Source: Membranipora membranacea
Taxonomy: Eukaryota > Bryozoa > Gymnolaemata > Cheilostomatida > Membraniporidae
Direction: 5' to 3'
Assembly: GCA_914767715.1 (NCBI GenBank)
Contig: OU612066.1
Location: forward strand, 12,405,001 to 12,469,000
DNA: 64,000 bases
In this document: in pieces, positions 37,955-48,945 of the stretch
Position numbering within the stretch: the first letter of the stretch is position 1
Layout: every line of letters starts with the position of its first letter
Position numbers and translations under genes: made by a program
Notes under the pieces: generated by a model
What the model saw: only the letters and a program-made list of their open reading frames with translations
Told to the model about the DNA's origin: nothing
Databases searched by the model: none

Positions 37955-39220
37955 ATGGCTAGTATCTTTGCTAGTCTACCTGTGTTTGTTGTAGACTCAT
38001 CCAATGTCCATGGGTCATTTAAGCGGTGGTCTGTTGAGTTTAATCTGGCTTTAAGAATGAAGTCAATTGAACTTGGCTATGACATCGAAGAAGTGACTAC
38101 TGGCACTGGTGGTTCTAGAGTTACCGAAAAAGTGAGGGTGCCTCGCTTCGGTGAAGATGCAAAGCTGGCGTCTTTGCTCTGGTGTATGTGCAGTGATGCT
38201 CGTGAAGTAGTGTCATCGCTTGGTGTTGACTTGTTTTCCACATCTTTGGAGTTCTTAGATGTGTGGAACTTGTTGAGAGAACACTTTGAGCATGACGAGT
38301 CTGAGTATGTTAAGTTGGACAAGTTTGTTACCTGTCAACAACTTGACAATGAGGATGAACGCGCTTATCATCTGCGTGTTGAAGGACTGAGTAGACAATG
38401 TGATTTCTCTGGCGGGAATGTCAGAGAGAGATTTGCATTGTTGATCGCAGTAAGAGGTTTGCGTAACTCAAAATTAAAGTTTGAGATGATGGCTGATGAT
38501 GAGTTGAACTGGGTCAAGATCAACAAAGTATTAAGGGCAAGACTAGCTGCGCAAGAGTCTTTGAATGCCTTAAATAGATCAGACCCGACTTGTGCGCTGT
38601 CAGAGAGTAAACAGGTCCCTGCTAAAATACCTGTTAAATCTGAAGTACACGCTGAGTCTAGTGTAGTTTGTGATCCAATCAATGTTGTACCAAATATTAC
38701 TGTTATACAGGAGCGTGTTGGTGAAGTGAGGTGTAGTTCACACCGAGAGAGAAGTGATGAAAGTAGTGTAAGTAATACTTATGATGATGCTTATAACCAT
38801 TCTAATCGAGGTTCTCACAACAAGAGATTTTGTAGTGACAACCATCGTTATAATGGTGATGGTGGAAGTGATCATGATTATAACCCTTCACCTGACCGTG
38901 AAAGGAGTTATGTAAGTCATAGTAGTAGTCAGCATTCTGGCTGTTATATATGTCATAACAATGATCATATTGCGCGTTACTGTCCTGAAGGCCGGTGTTT
39001 CAGATGTCAAAGGATGTCACATCACCAGCAGGATTGTACTGATGTTTATAGATGTAGGTTTTGTTTGCGTGAAGGCGTCTCAGCAGGAGATTGCGGTTGT
39101 AGAGTAAATGGGAGCTCAGACCAAAGGTTCAAAGAGCGAACTAAAAGAAAGTCATGTGATGACCGCTCTCCACCTAGCTGGCAGAGCTCAGGTAGTAGTG
39201 ATAGTAATTGGCGGAGATAA
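37955..39220 (+). CDS. Gag-like protein with CCHC zinc knuckles, 421 aa
   Basis: The ATG at 37955 has a strong context (GCCATGG). The N-terminal 230 residues are a helical gag-type region, with FLDVWNLLREHFEH and QQLDNEDERAYHLRVEGL as in retrotransposon gag matrices. A Ser/Asp/His-rich linker follows. Two clear CX2CX4HX4C knuckles lie near residues 337-370 (CYICHNNDHIARYC and CFRCQRMSHHQQDC), then a third Cys-rich degenerate knuckle. Gag packages the element's RNA into particles. The frame is intact although the element lacks pol, which implies selection or a very recent copy. Confidence 0.88.
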   Translation: MASIFASLPVFVVDSSNVHGSFKRWSVEFNLALRMKSIELGYDIEEVTTGTGGSRVTEKVRVPRFGEDAKLASLLWCMCSDAREVVSSLGVDLFSTSLEFLDVWNLLREHFEHDESEYVKLDKFVTCQQLDNEDERAYHLRVEGLSRQCDFSGGNVRERFALLIAVRGLRNSKLKFEMMADDELNWVKINKVLRARLAAQESLNALNRSDPTCALSESKQVPAKIPVKSEVHAESSVVCDPINVVPNITVIQERVGEVRCSSHRERSDESSVSNTYDDAYNHSNRGSHNKRFCSDNHRYNGDGGSDHDYNPSPDRERSYVSHSSSQHSGCYICHNNDHIARYCPEGRCFRCQRMSHHQQDCTDVYRCRFCLREGVSAGDCGCRVNGSSDQRFKERTKRKSCDDRSPPSWQSSGSSDSNWRR

Positions 39221-39489
39221 CTTCCCTCTGTAAATTCTACCCTAGTGAAGAGCTGTTGTCACCTTGTAAGTAAAAATACTTGTTTTAAGTTGACATCCTA
39301 TGCGCTTTTCGTTATTGCTTGTGTGATTGCTGACATTTGTCGGTAGTCCCCGTAGTTGTGTGCTAACCCTGATGGTGGGCCACAGAGTATGAGTAAACGT
39401 CCCTTTCTCAAAGAAAGGGCATGTGAAGTCTCTCAACCCTGTTAGGGTTATAGAGTATGTGTCAAAAAACCCTTATAATAGTAAGGGCA

Positions 39490-39737
39490 TGTGGAGTAGT
39501 CCTATCATAAGGTTTGTTGTCATGTTGTCATACATGTACTTTGTACATGTATCTTGGAGTTGTCCTCTCTGTACACACTAAGGAGTTATCATCAGCTTCC
39601 CTGACCTATATATGACAGAGACTGACTTGACCGTGACCTTGATTGAAGAGACACACATGAGCACTTGTCTACTGACTTTCATGGTGAGTGGACTGCCTTA
39701 TATCTTGCCATCCTGATTAGAACCCAACTTCGCAACA
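39490..39737 (+). repeat. 3' LTR of the gag-only element
   Basis: 248 bp, matching the 5' LTR, followed by the CTCAC duplication. Just upstream, two imperfect copies of a segment of about 75 bp each end in AAGGGCATGTG-AG. They carry a small stem (CCCTTTC/GAAAGGG and CCCTTA/TAAGGG), apparently a doubled polypurine-tract region. Confidence 0.95.
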
Positions 39738-40130
39738 CTCACAAAACTTATGTTTCAAAGCTTTGTAGAATCCCTCATATTTTATTGTTTACCTATCATT
39801 TTTAACTCATTATACGATAAAAGACAAAGCAAGCTATTGTAATATTTATCACATAATCACCAATGGGAAATCAGTTATACAGATTTTGACCTTTTAGTGC
39901 AGGAACGTAGCAATCAGATTATGATGAGATTTTACCTTGACAGTCACATTTCATACATGACTTTTAAGAGCATTTACCCTCAGGGCATCTCAGAACCTCA
40001 AAAGATCCGAACAGCTTGGGCACATGATTCTTTCATACGTGCCATGGAAGACTTCTTGAATAAAACAATATCTTATATTCCTGCTATTTTTATAATGATT
40101 TTTATACAATATTTTAAAACCTTTTATTGA

Positions 40131-41289
40131 ATACTGAATATTTTTTAGCACAGCACCCAGACTTTTATCGAGAAATTTTATTTCTTGACTGAATAAATCC
40201 ATCCGTCAGTCCGTCCATCCATCCATCCATCCGAACGTTTACTCCCAGGATGAAAGATGCTCGCAAATTCTCTGAAATGTAAAGAATTTTTTGAAATATT
40301 TATTTTTGGTTTGAAGTTGCCTGTCAACCATACATTTGAAGTCAGCAGTGGAGGCAATAACTATATGACATCCAATCTCAAGTGATCTAGTATTATGAGG
40401 CATTAATGGGTGATACCTGCATTTTTCTATTGCACATTCCTCTTGCCCATCATCTCTGCTCTTCTGCTTTGCTTTCGGCAGGCGAGGTAAACCTTGAGAG
40501 GACCCCATCAAGACCCCACAGATTTTAGACTAGCACCATACCTGCCATAGAGGATTTAAATTCTAAGCTTCAAAAATTTGTGCTCAGACAGGATTTAGTG
40601 CATGGCATTACATTATCAACCACCCAATTCTCAATTTAAAGTAGTTTAATCTCTGCAGGGTGCAAATTCAAAGTGAGTCTGAGTTAGGGTTGAAGCATTG
40701 CAAACATAGGCTCAAAAGATTGGCCAGGCAGGCAGAGCAAGATATGAGATCATAGTCAGCCCACTGGCTGTATTGCAAACATGTCAGCACTCTGACTTGT
40801 ATGCGATGCTCAATGTGGTGAATTTTAGTAGTGATCTATGGCACGAGGGGCTGGTGCTTTGACAATAGAAACTTGGCGCCGATGACAATGAGTTGATGAA
40901 GAGCAAACCTCCCTGCGCTGGTTTGGCTGAGAGTATAACCATGGGAGTGATGACGAGGCCATTGTTGCAGTGACACAATGTGTTTGCGTCCTCCTGGCAA
41001 CAGCAATTTGGACCTGTGCAACTGCAAAAACACACAAATTATGTCAAAACACCAAAGCTGAATAATATGCACTGCGGCCTATAAGCGATGGATTGAGATG
41101 CTCATCAGCACACAGGGGTGACCTCATGCTGCTCGGCTGGCCGTCAAGGAGGTTGAGCTAGAAAAACCTTGAAACAGCACTTGACTCATGGTTTCTAGCT
41201 GAGGACCTGTGTGCTGTGCAGTGAGTGGTACAGGCACTGCTGAACATACTTGTATCTTATCTTGTTGTTGTAATTGGAATGCATATTAA
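40131..41289. other. Non-coding stretch with a short microsatellite
   Basis: No gene recognised. It holds a (CCAT)n-type microsatellite at about 40197-40233. An imperfect inverted arrangement around 41100-41225 (CAGCACACAGG arms) might be a decayed foldback repeat but is too weak to call. Confidence 0.4.
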
Positions 41290-41627
41290 AGGGCAACCAA
41301 GGTTTCGCAGCAATGCATTAGTTGGTAGAAAATGATGTGCTAGGCAGCATCAGCTTTGTGCATGACGCAGCGCAATACTCAGGGAAGGTTCAAAGACCAT
41401 GCTGTAATATTGATAGATCACAGGCTAAATAATAACAGGAACAGGAAACTGCTCCGTGGTATTCTAATTTTAGCTTAGTCTGAGTACCTGATGGATGAAT
41501 TGTTTCACAAAAATTCTGGCTGAATAATCACCAGAATTAGATTTTGTCTTTTTCCCGATGCAGAAGGTGCAATCTGCTATCTGCTATCTATCTAATCTGA
41601 GAACTTGATTGAAACCTTGGTTGCCCT
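41290..41627. mobile_element. 338-bp MITE with TTAA target duplications
   Basis: Perfect 17-bp terminal inverted repeats AGGGCAACCAAGGTTTC, each flanked by TTAA (41286-41289 and 41628-41631). No coding capacity. TTAA duplication points to mobilisation by a piggyBac- or Kolobok-type transposase; which one is not decidable here. Confidence 0.9.
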
Positions 41628-41805
41628 TTAATATGATGATATATAGCGCTAAAAATCAGCATCTTTATCTTGAGCGGAAGGATATAGCACTATTTGGAAT
41701 TAAGGCACCCTGCCAGAGGGAGCAACGAGAAAGCCCCAGTTAAACTAAGAAAAATATTTGCTGAGAATATTGGCTAACTGCACACCGGATAACAGCCATC
41801 TGAAT

Positions 41806-41860
41806 CATACAACATTATCCTATAATACAGAGTTCTGTTTAACTTCTTGTGTTATGAAAA
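41806..41860 (+). repeat. Diverged fragment of the MUS81 exon 13/intron 13 junction
   Basis: The segment reads ATACAACATTATCCTATAAT, then ACAGAG, then a TGTGTTATG block. It parallels the last minisatellite unit and its right flank at about 32857-32908 (ATACAAC-CTATCCTACAAT ... TGTGTTATG). It probably marks the left edge of duplication copy B, now separated from the rest by the TIR element at 41920. Confidence 0.6.
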
Positions 41861-41919
41861 TATGTTCATGATATGTTCATGTTACAGACATGTAAACAAC
41901 AAATTTTAAAGCGGCATAC

Positions 41920-44900
41920 TACGGCAGACGAGCTGCGCCACATGGGAAAATAAATTGGGAATGGCGCAGCTCGGCTACATGCAATTTACATGTGGCGCAG
42001 CTCGGCTAGAGGCAATTTATGTGTTGCGCAGCTCGGCTAGTTTCAAATTTTTAAGCCATGAGAACACAACTCATGAATTTGGTAGTCTGTCACTACTCAG
42101 TCGGAAAAAGTTAGAGTCAACTTGGGTTTTGGAGGTATGATTGTTAACAACTAAGTCTGCACCATCTTGATAGCCGAGTCTGATATTTGGGTCAAAGGCC
42201 TGACTTTGAGGTTAGAGCATCACTCACTGGCCTGATCACTGAAAGGTGACCTTTTTAATGTTATCACTATCAGATATTCTCAACATAGAGCCACCTTAGA
42301 AAAGATATATGCAGAGGAAAGGAGTCTGTCAGGTGAACTGTTCTGATTGTCACCAACCAATCTATTTTACCAAGGACCAGCAGGGAGTAGCTAGGAGCAC
42401 TCCTTGATCTTTCACTACAGACAGTTCCTGGACCAATCTGTGAATCTATGTATGTATGTAGTTAATTTTGGTCATTGAATCACTCATTGTTACAGTGAAT
42501 GGGAGTCAAAGAATTGGTGGAATGTTGATGATGATGCAGCAGCACCCTCACTGGCAGACTACTATCTTATCTATCTATGACCCCATGGTCCTACTCCAAA
42601 ACCTGTCTGGGTATGTAGCAATGTTTGACTTTCATATTAAATTCAATTCTTTCATTCAATGACCTCTTAGTTCTATCTCTAACCCAGGAATATGAACTTT
42701 TTTTCACAGTTGAGCATCTCATTTGGCTTCTGCATTAATTGATCCTATTATAATTTTCCCTTTCAGAACGGTTGAACACAAGGTGATGACCACAAAATTA
42801 AAACCAGCCTATGGCCCAGTGGTCTAACATAATATTGTTGGAAATAAAGTCATCTGGATGATCAATATGCCGACACGCAACTTGCCGATCAACTATGAGA
42901 TACGAGTCCGCAACGTAGTGCCACAAAGAAGCCCAGATGAACTCTTTACAGAAGTCTAACTCCTCGGTTTTAGTATCTATTGATTTTTTTTTATTGCTTG
43001 TGGGTCAGGTTTTCAGTTTAGGACCTCAAGCAGTCAAGCACATTTGAATTGTAAATGCCCAAAGTGCCACTGATAAGCTGATTCAAATCAATCGTGAGTT
43101 CTAATAGACAACAAATACATCGGTGAACTGACTTGACAACTGTAATCTGTAAGTGGGTACCAAATTATTATCAAAATTTTCTCTCTGGTCGGATTTTTAT
43201 TTTTTCTTCTTACATACCATGTTTGTTTGTTGTTGAGGAGCTGACATAACTGGCTCCTTTATTTCTTTTTTCGTTATTTGTTTTGTGTAACGTAATTTAA
43301 GCACAATAATAATTATACTATGTCTAAGAAAGTTCACTTGACGCATTTTTGTGACAGCAGTATTACCATCTATATTCATGCAGGGATGATATGACTTGGC
43401 TGTTTAGTCTACAGAATAACGCATAGATAGATGAGAATTTTGTCAACAGTGACTGAAAGTTCTTTGAATAAAAAACAGCTTAGGTGCCCTACTTTGGTCT
43501 CGTACCCAAATCACTCTCTCATAGATAAAACTATACCTATGCATTCTGAGTAAACGATTTGTGCACGAATTGTCTAATTGAGCTAAATGACCAGACTACC
43601 TTGGGAGGAGGATTGATTTTAGTTGAGAGGACAACTCATATGTCTGATACAATCATACCAGGGAGTTAGGGACAAATGTTATATTTTGTTCCCAACTCCT
43701 TGATCATACATACTCCCTGATATCTTTTGTTCACCCAAGGACTTACTATCACTCTCCAAAGTTGGAGTAAGGATATGCGTTTGATTTGACCCAAAAAAGT
43801 TGGATCAATGTGACTACGAGCCAGAATACCTGTGGCCGTTATACATATTATATTCAATGTACCTAAAAATAAAAATGATCAGCACAAAACACTGTGAATC
43901 ATTTGATCTGGTTATTGTTGATAGATTTAAGCAGAGTATAGCAGGGTGCGAGGACTGCCTTACGCAATGAACCTTCTTCTCAGTTCTCTGGGGCCTGCAC
44001 CCAGTGACCAAGCACCCTGATGAAGTTTGTTCATCTAATTGATACCGCAAAAACTCCCTAGGTATCACTATCAACAGCATTGGATACTAACTGAAGTTGC
44101 ATGCTTGACATTGATTTATCATCTACAACTTACAGTTAGATGTTGCAAGACTAGGAGATGAGCTGTGCTACGGCATTATTATTGTGTATAAATTCTCATG
44201 GATCTCTAGTTGTTCATTGGAAAATACTTTTACTTGGCGAAGTCTCAGCATCTTAAATCCGGCTAAGTGAACCAGCCACTGTCTTACCAATGCAATCCTG
44301 ATACATGTTGAGGTTTATACGGGATCAAAGATTAAGTCGGTCTAGTGATGATTGCATATGATTCCTATGGCTTATCTCTGGTTAATCTCTAAAATGCTCC
44401 TTCATAATCATACAGGCTGTAAAATAAAACATGTAAACATACAAAAATGTTATTTGGACAGATTACTGACACATCAATCACAGTCAAACTTTAAACGAAG
44501 TAACTTGATGAGCTCTAAAGCCCTCTCTACGCTTGCAGTATATGCCCTACATCTAGCAGACATGACTATACACCTTACACTGTATACACGAGTTACTCCA
44601 AAGCCTGGGTTGGTCTCTGGCAATGACTGCCCCCTCCCCCCCTGGTTGGGTTTCAAACAACAAAAAACCCAAAAGGGCAGTCAAATACTCACTGCCATTG
44701 ACCCAGATGTTGGAGTAGGCCTGTGACCATTACTCACTCAGTAGCAGCCTGTAGTACTAGTACTAGCTAGGTAGCATGTGAGTGTGAGTAGTCACTCTTG
44801 ATTGATACATATTTCATCAACATCATTACCAACTATCAAAACATTGTGCAGCTCATTGCTTTGTTTGTGCACCCACACAATATTGGGAATCATGTGCTCT

Positions 44901-45038
44901 TGGTAACAATTTTTGAAACTAGCCGAGCTGCGCCACACATAAATCGCCTCTAGCCGAGCTGCGCCACATGTAAATTGCCTCTAGCCGAGCTGCACCATCT
45001 GAAATTATTTACTCCCCTGGCGCAGCTCGTCTGCCGTA
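41920..45038. mobile_element. 3.1-kb TIR DNA transposon, unassigned superfamily, TSD GCATAC
   Basis: Terminal inverted repeats of about 131-133 bp (41920-42052 and 44908-45038) begin TACGGCAGACGAGCTGCGCC. The 6-bp flanks GCATAC (41914-41919 and 45039-45044) match. Each TIR holds three direct copies of GGCGCAGCTCGGCTA and one inverted copy at the tip, so each end can itself fold. The interior has only short frames with no transposase signature, so the copy is non-autonomous. I cannot place it in a named superfamily. Confidence 0.88.
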
Positions 45039-45044
45039 GCATAC

Positions 45045-46299
45045 AACCCTGGTACCACTAGATATAAATCCACTTGCAATTTGCCTTCACAGATTGGTAA
45101 CAATATACTCAACAATGAAAATCCTGGGTATAAGCGCTGGTTTTGCACCACAGGGCAGTCAACAGGCCCTAAACCCCAATGGCTGCAAAAACTGAATTAA
45201 ATTGGGAGGCTATGTTTTGTTTATAATCTCATAGAAAAGCATAATTTTTTTTTATTGAAGGGGAAAACATTGTTTTTATAGATGATTTTTCAATTGACAT
45301 GACTGTTTATGTATTTAGATTAAAACAAACAAAAGATAACTGCATAAATTCTAGAAACAAATACTTTTTTACATCAACTTTTTCCAGCAATATATTTATT
45401 TCGAGAGTATTAACACTTGGCCAATCATATTGGGTATGCCTGTTACTGAAACAAAATGGTGGATGAGAGTTTGCAATTGAAATAATTAAAATTTTCTAAT
45501 GTAATATTTTTAACAACATGCAAATTTAGAAGTAGTACAACATTACGCATCAAATATCAAAATTATGACTTTTGTGGTTGTCTGCTACTGACCAATCAAG
45601 GAGTCTTTTACTCCTTGGACCAATTTTCTAACACACCTTGCTGACAGGAAGGGGGGAGGGAAGGAAGGGGATTCTGTGGCTGTGCTATATTGAATATTAG
45701 TTGAATTCTAATAGCCATCATATATTACTTTGGAGTTGCCCCACCATACATAAATGAAGGCAACTCCCTCCCATTTTTACATGTAGTTGGAATACTAAGG
45801 TATAAATAATATGACTCAGCCAGAAACCAGTCAGTCATATAGCAACCAGATAGTGCAGACTACTATCATATTTCGTACTGAGGAATCATATTATACCTTT
45901 GTACCAACTACATATATATATACATCATAACATATTATGGATCCAAACAAATCAACCAAAAACTTGTAGGACGCTACAACAAAAACAGAAAATAAAAACC
46001 GATAGAAAAAGCAAAAGAAAAAAAGGAAGAAGGCAAGAATGGGAAAGGGACTCTACTTATAACTGCTTACTGTACAACATGTATACTCATGAGGACAGCT
46101 AGATTACTCATATGAGGATTATATTACTTGTAGAGTCACCCAGAAGGCTGGCGGCTAGTAGAGAGGACAATCCACTGATAGCTCTGTACTGAGAAGATCT
46201 TGCTTGAGCAAGTCAGACATTTGTAACAGTGATTTGAGGTGAGCCTATTCTATCGATTGTATTGAGTTTAGTTGTATCGGTTATTCTAAAACCCCTTAG
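45045..46299. other. Non-coding stretch
   Basis: AT-rich, no coding exon or recognised repeat. It lies between the TIR element and duplication copy B. A short Lys/Arg-rich open frame at 45899-46102 has no domain and is not supported. Confidence 0.4.
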
Positions 46300-46799
46300 T
46301 TTCAGATATAACAGCTGCATGTATGTACACAATAGCACAGTCTTCATTTTATCAGATTTATCAGATTCTGTACAATCGAAACCTTTCTTTTATCTCTCTT
46401 CCATTATTTTTTTTCCTGTTTATAACATGTGAGGAATAAATTCTTGGTCAGTCATGGAGGTCATTATTTTATCCATCTCTTGATGGAAATGCAGCTGATG
46501 CTAATCACGGGACATTACAAATATAATCGTGATATGATGCAAAAAGTCATGGTTCGTTGTTATGTCATGCTGGGGGCAAGGCTACCCTTTTTACTGCATG
46601 GGGGTTGTGCCAACACACAGTGGACCTCCGATATTTCAAGCCCCGTTCCGCAAAGACCTGGCAGGATAAATTGTGTGCCAGTACCAAATCAAAAAAGTGC
46701 TGCCGGCATAATTACGTAAGACACACTCTAAATATTATTTAGTAGTGTTGATAACATCCTCTCTGACCTCTCACAAATTTCACTCTTTTTATTTTACAG

Positions 46800-46866
46800 G
46801 AAGATTGGTGATGTTCTCAGCTGCAATATTTGCCATTTGTTCTTCACATCTACTGGATTGACATGA
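46800..46866 (+). pseudogene. Orphan copy of MUS81 exon 15 (duplication B)
   Basis: Reads [15 protein letters not shown] onward to the same TGA as MUS81, with the pyrimidine-rich acceptor intact. No upstream MUS81 exon exists here, so it cannot make MUS81 by itself. Confidence 0.85.
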
Positions 46867-47721
46867 GCAACACATTGATTAATGTCTGATATATCTGGTA
46901 GTGATTTTGTTGGTTGTTTGCAAAGATATTTAGCAGCAATGTCTTAAATGAAGCCTCCATTTACGTACAAAATATATCTAAAGGTAACAATGAGAGCTTT
47001 TACATGATGTTGACTCTGCCCTTGGCCTCTATAGGCTTTGTTCCCAAGATTATGAACCAAAGTCAACATAGATTTTCTTTATTTTTTACTAACTTCTGCA
47101 AATACTCACTTTTTCAACTTTTGTTGGAAAAGATGAAAATATGTTTATGAATTTATGACTAAATTTGTTTGCTCAAAGTAGTCGCGGTGTCAACAAACAG
47201 TTTTTCAATACGAAAATATCTTTGAACAGCATTCCCACAATGCACCTGTAGCCTGGATTTCCCGTGAGATGAGGGGGCCTTACTTTGTGATGAAATCGTT
47301 GACCTGAACTCCCTCAGAAATTTAAGACAATATCACAAATTCAGGAACACCCTGACTGAAACTGTGAGTGCTGTGAGACTTAATTATGATATGAGGTCTA
47401 CGTATAAGTTTCTCATCCATTGAAAAGCCGTGAAGATGCTAGCCTGTCACTTCAAACATACAAATTTGTTGGATGTCAAGTCAGGCTATATAATATGGAA
47501 GCCTATGAGTTCAGGGGATTATTATATGATTCTTCTCTTTGAGACAACAAGTAACATGAGGTGACTGTTTGGTTTGTCTTTATTATTCATGCTAGGGTAA
47601 CAATAATTATATTCAAAGCTCAATAGAACATACTCATGAAGATAATTGTTGTGATCAAACAGTGCAAAAAAGTCAGCTAGGTTATAAATGTGTTTGTATA
47701 TTTTATTTACTCGTTCGCTTT

Positions 47722-48593
47722 TTAGCTTCTCTTTTCACAAACAAATGGCCTTGCAACATGACACCCACAATCGTTCCATTTTCCATACTTGTGGATGCAG
47801 AAGCAATCTTCCCCTCCATTGCTGTTATTTGGCTCGCCTCTGTGCCACCATCCAACATTTAACGGAATAGAATTGGTTGCATATCCATCCCAAACCCAGC
47901 GTCCGCCAAAAAATCATGACCACCTGCCCATTGCCATGCAGCACCTGTTACAAAAAAGAAACAGTACAATACTATAATACTAGCTCATCTTCAGTCTTCA
48001 GTCTTTAGGTCTTCAGTCTAAAGTCTTCAGTCTTCAGTCTTCAGTGCTCTGAACGATGCAAATTCGAGTTTGTGGAATTACATTAATTAGAAAATAAATT
48101 ATAACATCGGAATACAATGATGCTGTTCATATTGATAACTCACCATAGGCTACCAGAAATCCTGTCAGAAATAGCTGTTTTACCAGGGTTTCTGCGGTAG
48201 CGAGTCTCCCACCTTCACTCTGACACACAAACTTAGCTTGGTGATAAGTCTTTGGTGTGCCGTTATACTTCAAGCAATTGTTCCTGAGCTGGCAACCCAT
48301 CCGTCTCCACAAGCTGATGTGAGTGCTATGCAGGCTGCAAAGAATTAATTTTGAAAGGAAGAAATCTATTTAGTTTAAATAATGTTGAATCATGCACCAA
48401 AGTGTCAGAATCACCTAGGTGTAGAAACGAGTATGAACTTTTTTTATTTTTATATAAAGTGTTTGGTCATATTCAAGCAAACAGATAAGGCAAAGCTAAA
48501 ATTAGCGATTTGCTTCTGATATATGAATGCATGTTTAATAATTTCCAAGTACACACCTGTCCCCATGGCGAGTAGGGAGATGCAAAGTGACAT
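47722..48593 (-). pseudogene. C-type lectin, copy B, frameshifted
   Basis: Exon equivalents: 48557-48593, 48144-48334, 47722-47944, with splice sites kept. Relative to copies A and C, exon 2 has lost one base (after SSG, before NCLK) and exon 3 has gained two T in a T-run (before GGRWVWDG). Either one breaks the frame. Downstream, EPN and WND, the Cys pattern and the closing FVCEKRS with stop remain readable, so inactivation is recent or the changes are sequence errors. The homologue of the first ATG is lost; a Met three codons later is available. Confidence 0.85.
47987..48042. repeat. (TCTTCAG)n microsatellite in lectin B intron 2
   Basis: About seven imperfect heptamer units. The equivalent introns of copies A and C have a single TCTTAGTCTT-like seed, so the array expanded in B only. 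Confidence 0.8.
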
Positions 48594-48700
48594 TTTATGT
48601 ATGACTCCCTCTGTAGTATGTCTGAACACCAAATTTATGTATGGCCTCTACTTTCCTTATCACACTTTCCTTGTGACTGATAATGAAACCAAATCTCCAT

Positions 48701-48709
48701 CTTTATATA
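48701..48709 (-). promoter_or_regulatory. TATA box of lectin B
   Basis: TATATAAAG on the minus strand, about 108 bp upstream of the remaining ATG and aligned with the TATA boxes of copies A and C. Confidence 0.5.
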
Positions 48710-48945
48710 CCCCACAACTTATCCTCCTCATCGCATCAAAGTTTTGGTTTGATGGCAATGATATACTGTTATTGCATAATAAACATTTGGTAAATTAATG
48801 TTAATCATATTACACACACAAAAAAAGCGACAAAAACAAACGAAACTTGGGAGTAAACGGAAAAAGGATTAAACCTTGAATATAAGGAAAACATGAAGCC
48901 TCAGTATTCTTCACGACCACAACATGTTGGCTTTTCAATACAGCC

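Larger units (their letters stand above)
37319..39737 (+). mobile_element. Gag-only LTR retrotransposon, 2419 bp, TSD CTCAC
   Basis: Two 248-bp LTRs (TGTGGAG...CGCAACA) flank a single gag-like frame. The 5-bp target duplication CTCAC is at 37314-37318 and 39738-39742. Directly after the 5' LTR comes TGGTGTCAG, which starts TGG like a tRNA primer-binding site. No protease, reverse transcriptase, RNase H or integrase is present, so it is non-autonomous and must be mobilised by another element. The LTRs differ at only two positions by eye, so the insertion is very recent. Confidence 0.95.
36661..40130 (+). pseudogene. Decayed non-LTR reverse transcriptase, split by an LTR element
   Basis: Reverse-transcriptase blocks are readable in order: LFLDLSSAFNAI, LSNRITS, TGTPQGTVLSPVLFSIYT, KYAD, VKYLGVLLDDH. 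An in-frame TGA at about 36805, a short ACAGAT expansion, and a frameshift at the YADD motif break it. The frame runs to 37318, is interrupted by the LTR retrotransposon (37319-39737), and resumes at 39743 with KLMFQSFVESLIFYCLP, fading by about 40130. This is a different, much older LINE than the one at 19646. Confidence 0.85.
46300..48815. repeat. Segmental duplication, copy B
   Basis: Diverged copy of the block at 32905-35972. The order at its left end is changed: the piece matching A 32958-33155 comes first, then the piece matching A 32905-32945, then the piece matching A from about 33490. MUS81 exon 14 is missing. The orphan last exon and the lectin follow in the same order as in A. Confidence 0.85.

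Noticed and set aside
37319-39737. An endogenous retrovirus
   Set aside because: There is no pol or env; two short LTRs and a gag with knuckles fit a non-autonomous LTR retrotransposon.
41100-41225. A foldback MITE
   Set aside because: The CAGCACACAGG arms pair only imperfectly and no target duplication is visible.
44352-44726. Transposase gene of the 41920-45038 element
   Set aside because: The frame has no catalytic motif or homology that I recognise; it is too short and partly low complexity.
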